Shown in pieces: positions 1 through 6,027 of a DNA stretch of 8,051 nt. Positions within the stretch are counted from its first letter, which is position 1; every line of letters begins with the position of its first letter. This DNA comes from Bordetella parapertussis. GTDB taxonomy: Bacteria; Pseudomonadota; Gammaproteobacteria; Burkholderiales; Burkholderiaceae_B. Under the pieces are notes generated by a model that was given only the letters and a program-made list of their open reading frames with translations, had not been told where the DNA came from and did not search any database. The DNA lies in NCBI GenBank assembly GCA_945869355.1, contig CAMBPA010000046.1, positions 1 through 8,051 of the forward strand, read 5' to 3'. The position numbers and the translations under genes are program-made.

Positions 1-460
1 GCGTTACCCACTCCTGCAATGTCTTTGCTGGAAAATCTTGGTTGGTCGCGACGATAAAAGGCCCGCGCGCGAGTAGCGCAATCGGCGTCAGGTCCACGCC
101 AGAGTCAAACGGCAGCTTGTAAAAACTTGGATTAACGGTGTAGCTCGCCGCGGATAAATACAGCGTGTATCCATCTGGTGGAGATTTAAGTGCGAGTTCA
201 GCAGCCAAGTTGCTCCCTGCACCGGGCTTATTCTCGACGATGACTGGCTGACCTAACACAGGCGCGAGCTTTATCGCTACCAAGCGAGCATTGAGATCTG
301 ATCCTCCGCCAGGCGCAAAACCTACGATCAGCCTGATCGGTTTGTTCGGGTAGTTCGCTTGGGCAAATGCCATTGAACTCACAAGCGATAAACCGGCAAA
401 CAGCCCCGTCAACACGGAAAGTTTGCTTACTTTTGCCAAATGACGAAGAGAGCGGATCAT
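1..460 (-). CDS. Bug/TctC-family periplasmic solute receptor (partial, C-terminus missing)
   Basis: The reading frame starts at an ATG whose complement is at 458-460 and stays open to the left edge, giving the first 153 residues of a protein normally about 320-330 long. Residues 1 to about 34 form a signal peptide: basic start (MIRSLRHLAK), hydrophobic core, and an AFAQA-like cleavage region. The mature start reads NYPNKPIRLIVGFAPGGGSD, the hallmark of the Bug (Bordetella uptake gene)/TctC family; VIVENKPGAGSNLA and SPPDGYTLYL follow, also typical. These receptors bind carboxylates or related small acids in the periplasm, often for tripartite tricarboxylate (TctABC) transporters, although many are orphans. 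An AAGGA site (468-472) lies 7 bases before the start. The gene diverges from the TMEM43 gene. Whether tctA and tctB lie further left cannot be seen. Family assignment is firm; the ligand is unknown. Confidence 0.93.
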   Translation of the reverse strand, partial: MIRSLRHLAKVSKLSVLTGLFAGLSLVSSMAFAQANYPNKPIRLIVGFAPGGGSDLNARLVAIKLAPVLGQPVIVENKPGAGSNLAAELALKSPPDGYTLYLSAASYTVNPSFYKLPFDSGVDLTPIALLARGPFIVATNQDFPAKTLQEWVT

Positions 461-467
461 AAAGATT

Positions 468-472
468 TCCTT
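468..472 (-). promoter_or_regulatory. Ribosome binding site of the Bug receptor gene
   Basis: Read on the minus strand this is AAGGA, 7 bases before the ATG. It supports that start, which also gives a correctly placed signal peptide. Confidence 0.7.
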
Positions 473-596
473 GAAATATTAAACATTGTTCCAAACGATA
501 CAACGACCCGATTCAGTTTACTAGCCTCCTCTGCAGAATCTTGGACTAGACTCCTAGAATTAGTTGTGAACAAACGCCCAAAGCACTAGCGACCTC

Positions 597-1742
597 ATGG
601 CAAATCCTAATCCCGATCAGTTCTCAGAGGTAACCAAGACAGGCTGGTTAAGCCGAATTGGGGGCAGCCTTGTTGGGTTCTTGCTTGGGCTGATTCTCAT
701 TCCTGCCTCGATCTCCGCCTTGGTCTGGAATGAACACCGCGCGGTACAAGCACTCAATGCCCTGGAACGCGGGCTAGGCGCTACGGTCACGATCTCGTCA
801 TCCACGATCGATGAAAAAAATGACCAACGCTTGGTGCATCTGACAGGAGCACTGACTTCCGCCGCAACAGCAATGGATCCTGCCACAAAGTTTTCTGTCA
901 AACACGCACTTCGCCTGCAGCGCAAGGTGATGATGTACCAGTGGGTCGAGCAGGTTTCCGAAAAAGTCACCAATCAGGTTGGTGGATCGCAAATTACAGA
1001 AAAAGTATATGACTACACCCAAGCCTGGGTCTCTACACCGCAACACTCTCAACGGTTCAAAGTACCGGTAGGTCATCACAATCCTCCGATGCCCCTGCAA
1101 TCAGAAGTCTTTAACGCCAGTCCGATAAAGTTAGGTGCCTTTACGCTAGATCCGACCTTAGTCGAAAAAATAGATCAATTTGAAGCAGTCATAGATCTTG
1201 GGCCCGCACCTTCGGGCTATCAGCTTTCCGCGAATACGTTTTACCGAGGCAAGGATCCTACGCAAGCTGAAATCGGAGACCTTCGCATCACATACCAGGC
1301 CGCAATCACGACGGACTACTCCATCGTCGCCAAGCAGTCAAAAAACGTACTCGTCCCTTACAAGGATAACGAGAGCGGCTATGTCATCGCTCTGCTTGAA
1401 GTAGGGCAGCTTTCTTTGCAGAAAATGTTTGCCGAACAAAGTGACACGGAGAACCTTCTTACGTGGCTGCTCCGCCTAGGAGGACTGCTTTTCGTATTTT
1501 TGGGTCTCAGACTGCTATTTGGACCCCTTGAAATGCTCGCTGCAGTGGTGCCGTTTTTGCAAAGCATCGTCGGCTTTAGCGCAGGAATCATTGCCTTCTT
1601 GCTGGCGATACCCATCACGCTGATCACGATTGCACTGGCTTGGATCTACGTCCGACCATTACTCGGGGTCGGGCTCGTTTTGCTCAGTTTATTGACCCTA
1701 TTTGGCTTACGCACACTCATCAAGAACAAATCCACCTCCTAG
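597..1742 (+). CDS. TMEM43 family membrane protein
   Basis: This 381-residue protein matches the TMEM43 (LUMA) family, best known from the eukaryotic inner nuclear membrane and ER; bacterial members have no settled function. Visible features are one N-terminal membrane segment (about 22-44) running into the family-typical VWNEHRAV, then a long soluble region (about 50-285) with NPPMPLQS and GDLRITYQ, and a C-terminal cluster of about three or four hydrophobic segments (about 287-308, 313-335, 336-352, 354-372) that includes LLRLGGLLFVFLGLRLLFGPL. The soluble part probably faces the periplasm, as the N-terminal segment lacks a cleavage site and acts as an anchor; this topology is inferred. The ATG at 597 has no clear Shine-Dalgarno sequence, but starting there leaves a normal hydrophilic tail before the first membrane segment. 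It stands alone, divergent from the Bug gene and separated from the downstream operon by 134 bases with its own promoter, so a shared role with the operon is unlikely. Confidence 0.86.
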   Translation: MANPNPDQFSEVTKTGWLSRIGGSLVGFLLGLILIPASISALVWNEHRAVQALNALERGLGATVTISSSTIDEKNDQRLVHLTGALTSAATAMDPATKFSVKHALRLQRKVMMYQWVEQVSEKVTNQVGGSQITEKVYDYTQAWVSTPQHSQRFKVPVGHHNPPMPLQSEVFNASPIKLGAFTLDPTLVEKIDQFEAVIDLGPAPSGYQLSANTFYRGKDPTQAEIGDLRITYQAAITTDYSIVAKQSKNVLVPYKDNESGYVIALLEVGQLSLQKMFAEQSDTENLLTWLLRLGGLLFVFLGLRLLFGPLEMLAAVVPFLQSIVGFSAGIIAFLLAIPITLITIALAWIYVRPLLGVGLVLLSLLTLFGLRTLIKNKSTS

Positions 1743-1772
1743 CCAGCCAGCTAAGCACTTCAGAAATTCCGC

Positions 1773-1800
1773 TTGACAGCTTGTTATAACAAGCTAACAT
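1773..1800 (+). promoter_or_regulatory. Predicted sigma70 promoter of the AtuA/lyase/TRAP operon
   Basis: A perfect -35 box TTGACA (1773-1778) is followed after 16 bases by TAACAT (1795-1800), which matches the -10 consensus at four of six positions. The spacer is nearly filled by the palindrome at 1778-1795. Transcription would begin near 1807, giving a leader of about 70 bases before the DUF4387 start. It is the only good promoter seen before the seven-gene operon. The position is predicted from sequence alone. Confidence 0.65.
1778..1795 (+). promoter_or_regulatory. 18-bp perfect palindrome, probable GntR operator
   Basis: The sequence AGCTTGTTATAACAAGCT equals its own reverse complement across all 18 bases. 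It sits between and touches both the -35 and -10 boxes, so a bound protein would block RNA polymerase. Its core GT-N4-AC resembles operators of GntR-family repressors of the HutC type, although the central AT differs from the GT-N-TA-N-AC consensus I recall. A HutC-type (UTRA) GntR regulator is encoded at the end of the same operon, which makes it the best candidate binder; that pairing is inference. Confidence 0.7.
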
Positions 1801-1815
1801 CAAGACGAATTGATG
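1798..1815 (+). repeat. Small inverted repeat at the predicted transcription start
   Basis: CATCAA (1798-1803) and TTGATG (1810-1815) are perfect complements separated by six bases. The repeat begins inside the predicted -10 box and spans the expected transcription start, so it is more likely a second protein-binding site than an RNA hairpin. Six paired bases is short and could occur by chance. Confidence 0.4.
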
Positions 1816-1876
1816 CACAACCGCTTTGCCGTTCTTAGCACACTCCCCCAACGAACGTTCTCAGATCAATGACAAT

Positions 1877-2182
1877 ATGACCAAACTTCAGGATCTAGCT
1901 ACCGTCATTCGCAGTAAAAATGCCGGCCCTCTCACCCTCTCGCTTGATTTGATGTTCCCGAGCGAGGAGAGCTATCAACTGGCACTGCGCTCGAGCGCAC
2001 TCACTGTCGAGACGATTGGACGCCTCTACAACACCGCAGCAGAGAAGATATCCATCACGTCCTATGACGCTGCGCGCGCAATCAAAATTGCGATGCCCCG
2101 GAAAATTGTGTCGGGCAGCCCGGGAGACCGCGATGTGTACGGCGCCCAACAACACGTACCCTTGCTAGGATTAGAGCTATGA
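1877..2182 (+). CDS. DUF4387 family protein, partner of the AtuA-like protein
   Basis: This small soluble protein of 101 residues has the DUF4387 pattern: VIRSKNAGP at about 10-18, LDLMF at 23-27, and a C-terminal block IKIAMPRK (69-76) followed by SGSPGDRDVYGAQQHVPLL (79-97). I chose the ATG at 1877 because the family usually begins with a short stretch just before VIRSKNAGP; an in-frame TTG at 1826 would add 17 residues of no recognisable family character. The Shine-Dalgarno sequence is weak. The stop codon overlaps the start of the AtuA-like gene as ATGA, so the two are probably translated together and act as subunits of one enzyme. Genes for DUF4387 and AtuA-like proteins commonly occur side by side, and in some proteins related domains are fused. 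It is the first gene after the operon promoter. No catalytic role is established to my knowledge; the charged GDRDVYGAQQH block is the likeliest functional surface. Confidence 0.88.
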   Translation: MTKLQDLATVIRSKNAGPLTLSLDLMFPSEESYQLALRSSALTVETIGRLYNTAAEKISITSYDAARAIKIAMPRKIVSGSPGDRDVYGAQQHVPLLGLEL

Positions 2183-3555
2183 GCGCAGTTCAAGAGCTAC
2201 TCAAACGTCGTCCCACCACCCTACGTGTGCTGTCCGCCTCCGGTCAACTCGGCTATGGCATCCCGCACAAAGCCTTTGCTGCGGGACTCGCACGAAAGCC
2301 GGACTTCATCGGCTGTGACATGGGATCAGTCGACCCAGGCCCAGCCTACCTAGGGTCTGGCGAAATGGCGACGAGCCCAGCCGTGACCCGAGGCGATCTC
2401 GCAGCCGTGCTCCTCGCAGCAAGAAGTCTCAACATTCCGCTCATCATAGGCACCGCAGGGACCTCAGGCGCCGCGCCGCACCTCGATGCGACTCTCGCGA
2501 TGATTCGTTCGATTGCCGCGGAACATAAACTGCATTTTCGTCTCGCCTCGATTCGAGCAGACCTCAAAGCAGAGCGGGTCATCCAGGCACTTGACACCAA
2601 CACGCTCGTCCCACTCGGAGGCGATCTTGCCGTTTCAGCCGAGGATCTGAAAGCAAGCACGCATATCGTTGGGCAAATGGGCTGCGCCCCGTTCGAGCAG
2701 GCGCTCGCGCTTGACCCAGACGTCATTATTGCGGGACGCGCCTGTGACACGGCCGTCTTTGCCTCGATACCGAAGATGTTGGGTTTCGATATGGCTAACG
2801 TCATGCACATGTCGAAAATTATTGAGTGCACCTCGATTTGCTGCGAGCCGGGCGGTCGTGACGCGATGCTCGCGACCCTAAATGCCGACGGCTTTGAGTT
2901 AGAAAGTATGAACCCGGATCGTCGTGCAACCCCTCTCTCGGTGGCGGCACATAGCTTGTATGAACAAGCAGATCCTGTCAGTTTCACTGAGCCAGACGGC
3001 ACACTCAAGGTTGATACCGCCACATACCGAGCGCTCGATGATCGACGCACCTACGTATCGGGCGCCACCTGGCAAGACGCAACGCACACGACCATCAAAG
3101 TCGAAGCCAGCATGCTCCTCGGACATCGTGCGGTATTGCTCGCCGGAACGGCAGACCCCAAAGTCATTCAGCGCCTTCCCGAGCTGATCGCCACTGTGGA
3201 ATCAACGACGCGAGCACTGGTGCCAGGTGATTACCAAATCTACCCAAGACTCTATGGCATCGACGGCGTATATCCACAGCAAAGTCAGAATGTTTCAGGA
3301 TCCACACGCGAGTCATTTATTCTCATCGAGGTCATCGCGCAAACTCCAGATCTCGCGCTTGCGGCTGCAAAGACCTTCAAACAGTTCTTACTCCACCAAG
3401 GCTTTAGTGGACGGCAATGTACAGGCGGCAATCTAGCATTTCCCTTCACTCCGCCAGAATTAGCCGCGGGAAAGGCCTATCGATTCTCTGCATATCACGT
3501 CATGCCCGCCGCAGATCATCGCGAACTATTTCCCGTCACGATAGAAACTCTTTAG
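2179..3555 (+). CDS. AtuA family protein (DUF1446)
   Basis: This 458-residue cytoplasmic protein belongs to the AtuA/DUF1446 family, named after a Pseudomonas gene needed for acyclic terpene use whose reaction is not known to me. Visible family features are the N-terminal SGQLGYGIPH (21-30), CDMGSVDPGPAYLGSG (46-61), GTAGTSGAAPH (91-101), GQMGCAPF (165-172), the IIAGRACDTA block (183-192) and IIECTSICCEPGGRD (214-228), where acidic residues and cysteines cluster (E216, C217, C221, C222, E223). A C-terminal part (about 345-445) follows with YPRLYGIDGVYP and GRQCTGGNLAFPF. The name should not be read as terpene metabolism: no acyl-CoA carboxylase or dehydrogenase of the Atu pathway is nearby. 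Its neighbours are DUF4387 (4-base overlap), a carbon-carbon lyase 19 bases downstream and a TRAP transporter, which suggest conversion of an imported organic acid to the lyase substrate. The family is firm; the reaction (isomerase, hydro-lyase or mutase) is a guess. Confidence 0.9.
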   Translation: MSAVQELLKRRPTTLRVLSASGQLGYGIPHKAFAAGLARKPDFIGCDMGSVDPGPAYLGSGEMATSPAVTRGDLAAVLLAARSLNIPLIIGTAGTSGAAPHLDATLAMIRSIAAEHKLHFRLASIRADLKAERVIQALDTNTLVPLGGDLAVSAEDLKASTHIVGQMGCAPFEQALALDPDVIIAGRACDTAVFASIPKMLGFDMANVMHMSKIIECTSICCEPGGRDAMLATLNADGFELESMNPDRRATPLSVAAHSLYEQADPVSFTEPDGTLKVDTATYRALDDRRTYVSGATWQDATHTTIKVEASMLLGHRAVLLAGTADPKVIQRLPELIATVESTTRALVPGDYQIYPRLYGIDGVYPQQSQNVSGSTRESFILIEVIAQTPDLALAAAKTFKQFLLHQGFSGRQCTGGNLAFPFTPPELAAGKAYRFSAYHVMPAADHRELFPVTIETL

Positions 3556-3574
3556 TCAACCAAAAAGGTACAGC

Positions 3575-4486
3575 ATGAAAGATATGCCACTATCGCTGGG
3601 CATTCACAGCGGAAAAAATGCAACGCTTCGCGCCCTGTTGGCATCGAAGAAACTATTAATTGCTCCAGGCGTTTTCGACTGCCTCACAGCAAGACTCGCT
3701 GAGAAAGCTGGTGCAAAAGCCATATACATGACGGGTTCTGGAGTCTCCATCACACGACTCGGTGCGCCAGACATTGCCGTGCTCTCGTTTGCTGAAATCC
3801 TTGATCAAGCCAAGCGTATTTGTGATGTCACGGCATTGCCACTGATTGCTGATGCAGACACAGGCTATGGTGGCCCGCTGAACATTATGCGTACTGTTCG
3901 AGAGATGGAGCGCGCAGGTGTCAGCGGCATCCAAATCGAAGACCAGGACTGGCCCAAACGTTGCGGACATGAACCCGGTCGGCGAATCGTCTCTATTCAG
4001 GAAATGGTCGGTCGCATTCGTGCAGCGGTCGATACGCGTCAAGATGAGCAAACGGTCATTGTTGCGCGCACCGACGCGCGATCGAGCGAGGGCATTCAGG
4101 CTGCGATCGAACGCGCGAACCTGTACGCAGAAGCCGGAGCCGATGTCGCCTTCGTCGAATCGCCGGAAAGCGTGGATGAAATGCGTCTACTTAATCAGGC
4201 GATTCAAACTCCCACTCTTGCCAATCAAGTGGAAGGTGGCAGAACACCGATGCTGCCGGCCAAAGAGCTTGAAGAGCTGGGATACGGACTCGCGATTTAT
4301 CCAAATTCAATTACTCGTGTCTTTGCATCAATTGGAAATACCTTATATTCGGAGTTGCTCAAGACAGGATCCACAAAATCCATGTCGAATCAAATGCTGG
4401 ACCACCGTGGGTTATGGAATCTTTTTGAATACCCTGCTTTCATTGAACTAGAAAACAACTACACCTCTAAGGATGACAAGAAATGA
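3575..4486 (+). CDS. Isocitrate lyase/PEP mutase superfamily C-C lyase
   Basis: A 303-residue cytoplasmic enzyme of the PrpB/isocitrate lyase/PEP mutase superfamily, matching the usual length of about 290-300. Key features appear in order: the PGVFDCLTARLAEKAGAKAIYMTGSG segment (31-56), the metal-binding DADTGYGG (93-100), IEDQ with E122, the catalytic loop KRCGH (128-132), ARTDA (164-168) and FVESPE (193-198). The cysteine in KRCGH (C130) is the general acid in lyases that cleave isocitrate, methylisocitrate or dimethylmalate, and its presence argues against a PEP mutase or phosphonate role. The product would be a 2-oxo acid, glyoxylate or succinate-like fragment depending on the substrate. 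Residues 53-66 (TGSGVSITRLGAPD), near the substrate pocket, do not match the PrpB pattern as I recall it, and no prpC or prpD is present, so methylcitrate-cycle PrpB is not favoured. A purine-rich AAAAAGG precedes the ATG. The stop overlaps the TRAP receptor start (ATGA), tying uptake to cleavage. Confidence 0.88.
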   Translation: MKDMPLSLGIHSGKNATLRALLASKKLLIAPGVFDCLTARLAEKAGAKAIYMTGSGVSITRLGAPDIAVLSFAEILDQAKRICDVTALPLIADADTGYGGPLNIMRTVREMERAGVSGIQIEDQDWPKRCGHEPGRRIVSIQEMVGRIRAAVDTRQDEQTVIVARTDARSSEGIQAAIERANLYAEAGADVAFVESPESVDEMRLLNQAIQTPTLANQVEGGRTPMLPAKELEELGYGLAIYPNSITRVFASIGNTLYSELLKTGSTKSMSNQMLDHRGLWNLFEYPAFIELENNYTSKDDKK

Positions 4487-5472
4487 AAACGAAACTCAGT
4501 GCTATTTTTATGGCCTTGACGCTTAGCTTGGCCGGCCACACAAGCAGCCACGCACAAGCGATCACTTGGAATGCCTACACCTTTGGACCTTCTGAGGCAC
4601 TCGCAAACGTTCAGGGATTGAAACGTATCATCACCGCTATCGAACAAGACACCAATGGCGAAGTAAAAATAAAGCTGAATTTGGCTGGTTCGCTGCCGAT
4701 TCAGTCCTCGGACATTACCCAGGCAACAGGTGAAGGCACCGTGCAATTCGGTGATGACGGCTTTTTCTTAGGCGCGGTACCCATAGCAGGCGTTCTACGA
4801 CTTCCCATGTTGATCAGCAGCAGAGCGGAGTTCGATAAAGCCGAAGAGATCATGCGGCCCTACATCGACAGAGCTTTTGCAAAGCAAGATGTTGTCGTCC
4901 TCGGACGTTTTGTTTTCCCATTTCAAGTCGCTTTCACAACAAAGAAATTGGGTAATCTCGAAGAGTTCTCTGGACAAAAATTCAGAGTCACTTCGCCCGA
5001 GCAAGCCGAATTTGTTAAGCGTTTTGGCGGCGTGCCGATCACTTTAGGTGCTCCCGAGGTACCTCCTTCGCTTCAGCGCGGAACAATCGACGGCGTATTC
5101 ACAGCGAGCGCAGGTGGTGGAAAGATTTGGGGTGACTTACTTAAATACAACTACCGTCTAGGGGTCAACTACTTCGATGGCGTGTATATCGTCAACAAAA
5201 AAGCTTTTGACAAATTGTCCCAGACTAATCAACAAAAAATTCGACAAGCTGTACAGCGATTAGCTCCGACCACGACGGATCAACTCGGCAAAGAGGAATC
5301 TGAAGTGACAGCAATATTAAAAAGTAAAGGAATGGTCATTAACGAAGCGACTCCAGAGCAAGTAGCGGCTGCCACAAAGAAAATGGCACCTTATTGGGAA
5401 GACTGGGCAAAGCAGCGTGGCCCCGAAGCAACCGAGGCACTTAAGAAAGTTCGCGCTGCGTTAAATAAATAA
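4483..5472 (+). CDS. dctP: TRAP transporter substrate-binding protein, DctP family
   Basis: This 329-residue periplasmic receptor captures the substrate for the DctQM membrane unit encoded next to it. A signal peptide is clear: MKTKLSAIFM, a hydrophobic core, then SSHAQA with likely cleavage after A26, giving a mature start ITWNAYTF. The DctP fold is shown by ANVQGLKRIITAIE (41-54), GSLPIQSSDI (69-78), LGAVPIAGVLRLPML (96-110) and the ligand-binding segment GQKFRVTSPEQAEFVKRFGG (164-183). R168 in KFRV aligns with the conserved arginine that pairs with the substrate carboxylate in this family, so the ligand is probably an organic acid. PPSLQRGTIDGVFTA (194-208) is also typical. AAGGA at 4469-4473 lies 9 bases before the ATG, which overlaps the lyase stop as ATGA. 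The symbol is the generic family name and does not imply C4-dicarboxylate specificity; the ligand is not readable from the sequence. Confidence 0.93.
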   Translation: MKTKLSAIFMALTLSLAGHTSSHAQAITWNAYTFGPSEALANVQGLKRIITAIEQDTNGEVKIKLNLAGSLPIQSSDITQATGEGTVQFGDDGFFLGAVPIAGVLRLPMLISSRAEFDKAEEIMRPYIDRAFAKQDVVVLGRFVFPFQVAFTTKKLGNLEEFSGQKFRVTSPEQAEFVKRFGGVPITLGAPEVPPSLQRGTIDGVFTASAGGGKIWGDLLKYNYRLGVNYFDGVYIVNKKAFDKLSQTNQQKIRQAVQRLAPTTTDQLGKEESEVTAILKSKGMVINEATPEQVAAATKKMAPYWEDWAKQRGPEATEALKKVRAALNK

Positions 5473-5480
5473 TCCAGTTC

Positions 5481-5487
5481 GAAAGGA
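5481..5487 (+). promoter_or_regulatory. Ribosome binding site that favours a GTG start for the small permease
   Basis: GAAAGGA ends directly against the ATG at 5488, leaving no spacer, but leaves 6 bases before the in-frame GTG at 5494. Normal spacing therefore points to GTG initiation, shortening the protein by two residues. Confidence 0.6.
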
Positions 5488-5493
5488 ATGACT

Positions 5494-6027
5494 GTGAATG
5501 TCAGCCTCGATGAAAGTAAATTTGCAAGTCTAGTAAGAAAGCTCACGAACCTACAGCTCATTATTTGTGAGCTGGTACTGGGTACGTTAGCGGTCTGTAT
5601 TTCGTTAGATGCGCTTTTGCGCTGGTCGGTCAATTGGTCAATCCTGGTTGTAGACGAGCTTGGCGGCTATGCCTTAGTTTGCCTTGCTTTTTTTGGCTTC
5701 TCGGTAGCGCTACACGAAAAAGCCCTTTTTCGTGTAGACGCTTTTTATGATTGGTTGTCCCCGATCAACCGAGCAAGATACCAGTTGGTCTTCGACACAC
5801 TCGCACTCGCCTTCATGCTTTTACTGCTTTGGCACTTTTGGGGTCTGGTCACGCGATCCCATGCAAAAGAGATCTCTGCCCTGACAATCTTGCGGACCCC
5901 AATCTGGATACCTCAACTGCTCATGGTCGTTGGCGCATTCTCGACCTCTCTTGTTCTTGTCGTACACATTATCAACGACTGCAAGATGCTTCTTAAGACC
6001 AACAGAAAAGAGGCTTTCAATGGATAG
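5494..6027 (+). CDS. dctQ: TRAP transporter small permease, DctQ family
   Basis: A 177-residue inner-membrane protein (179 if started at the ATG at 5488), the usual DctQ size. Four hydrophobic segments are visible at about 22-44, 52-73, 100-122 and 138-162 (numbered from 5488). The family signature is the DELGGYALV segment (56-64) followed by ALHEKALFRVDAF (74-86), and RTPIWIPQLLMVVGAF (136-151) near the end. DctQ helps couple the receptor to the large permease and is required for TRAP function. I prefer the GTG at 5494 as start because GAAAGGA ends directly against the ATG at 5488, too close to act as its ribosome binding site, but sits about 6 bases before the GTG. It lies 21 bases (15 from the ATG) after the receptor gene and overlaps the large permease by 8 bases. 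An unusual perfect hairpin sequence lies inside it at 5710-5737. The symbol is generic. Confidence 0.9.
   Translation: MNVSLDESKFASLVRKLTNLQLIICELVLGTLAVCISLDALLRWSVNWSILVVDELGGYALVCLAFFGFSVALHEKALFRVDAFYDWLSPINRARYQLVFDTLALAFMLLLLWHFWGLVTRSHAKEISALTILRTPIWIPQLLMVVGAFSTSLVLVVHIINDCKMLLKTNRKEAFNG
5710..5737 (+). repeat. Perfect 12-bp inverted repeat inside the small permease gene
   Basis: CTACACGAAAAA (5710-5721) and TTTTTCGTGTAG (5726-5737) are exact reverse complements separated by only GCCC. Read as RNA this is a 12-bp stem with a four-base loop, and five T residues follow at 5742-5746. It encodes the conserved DctQ segment from L75 to V83, so the coding sequence is constrained while forming the hairpin. 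It may slow ribosomes or polymerase, stabilise an mRNA end or partly terminate transcription before the large permease. The role is unproven. Confidence 0.75.

Noticed and set aside
473..502. Sigma70 promoter for the Bug receptor gene on the minus strand (TTGTAT and TAATAT with a 16-base spacer)
   Set aside because: The -35 match is only three of six, too weak to list as a feature, though the position is plausible.
228..503. Minus-strand frame of 91 codons at the left edge
   Set aside because: The overlapping minus-strand frame starting at 460 encodes a clear Bug receptor with signal peptide and ribosome binding site.
1743..1772. Intrinsic terminator after the TMEM43 gene
   Set aside because: I found no GC-rich hairpin followed by a T run in this stretch.
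1826..1876. TTG start extending the DUF4387 protein by 17 residues
   Set aside because: The added residues have no family character, and the ATG at 1877 gives the usual DUF4387 N-terminus.
2346..3050. Long open frame of 234 codons on the minus strand opposite the AtuA-like gene
   Set aside because: Its translation resembles no family and lies wholly opposite a well-recognised gene; such antisense frames arise from codon bias.
2179..3555. Reading the AtuA name as evidence for terpene degradation
   Set aside because: None of the other Atu pathway genes is present, and the neighbours are a TRAP system and a C-C lyase.
3918..4451. 177-codon plus-strand frame inside the lyase gene
   Set aside because: Out-of-frame shadow of the lyase; its sequence is rich in Arg, Ser and Lys with no recognisable domain.
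3575..4486. PEP mutase or phosphonate metabolism for the lyase
   Set aside because: The KRCGH loop with its catalytic cysteine is a lyase feature, and there are no phosphonate genes nearby.
5930..6019. TTG start extending the large permease by 30 residues
   Set aside because: It lies inside the small permease gene; the ATG at 6020 has a good ribosome binding site and begins with the normal first membrane segment.
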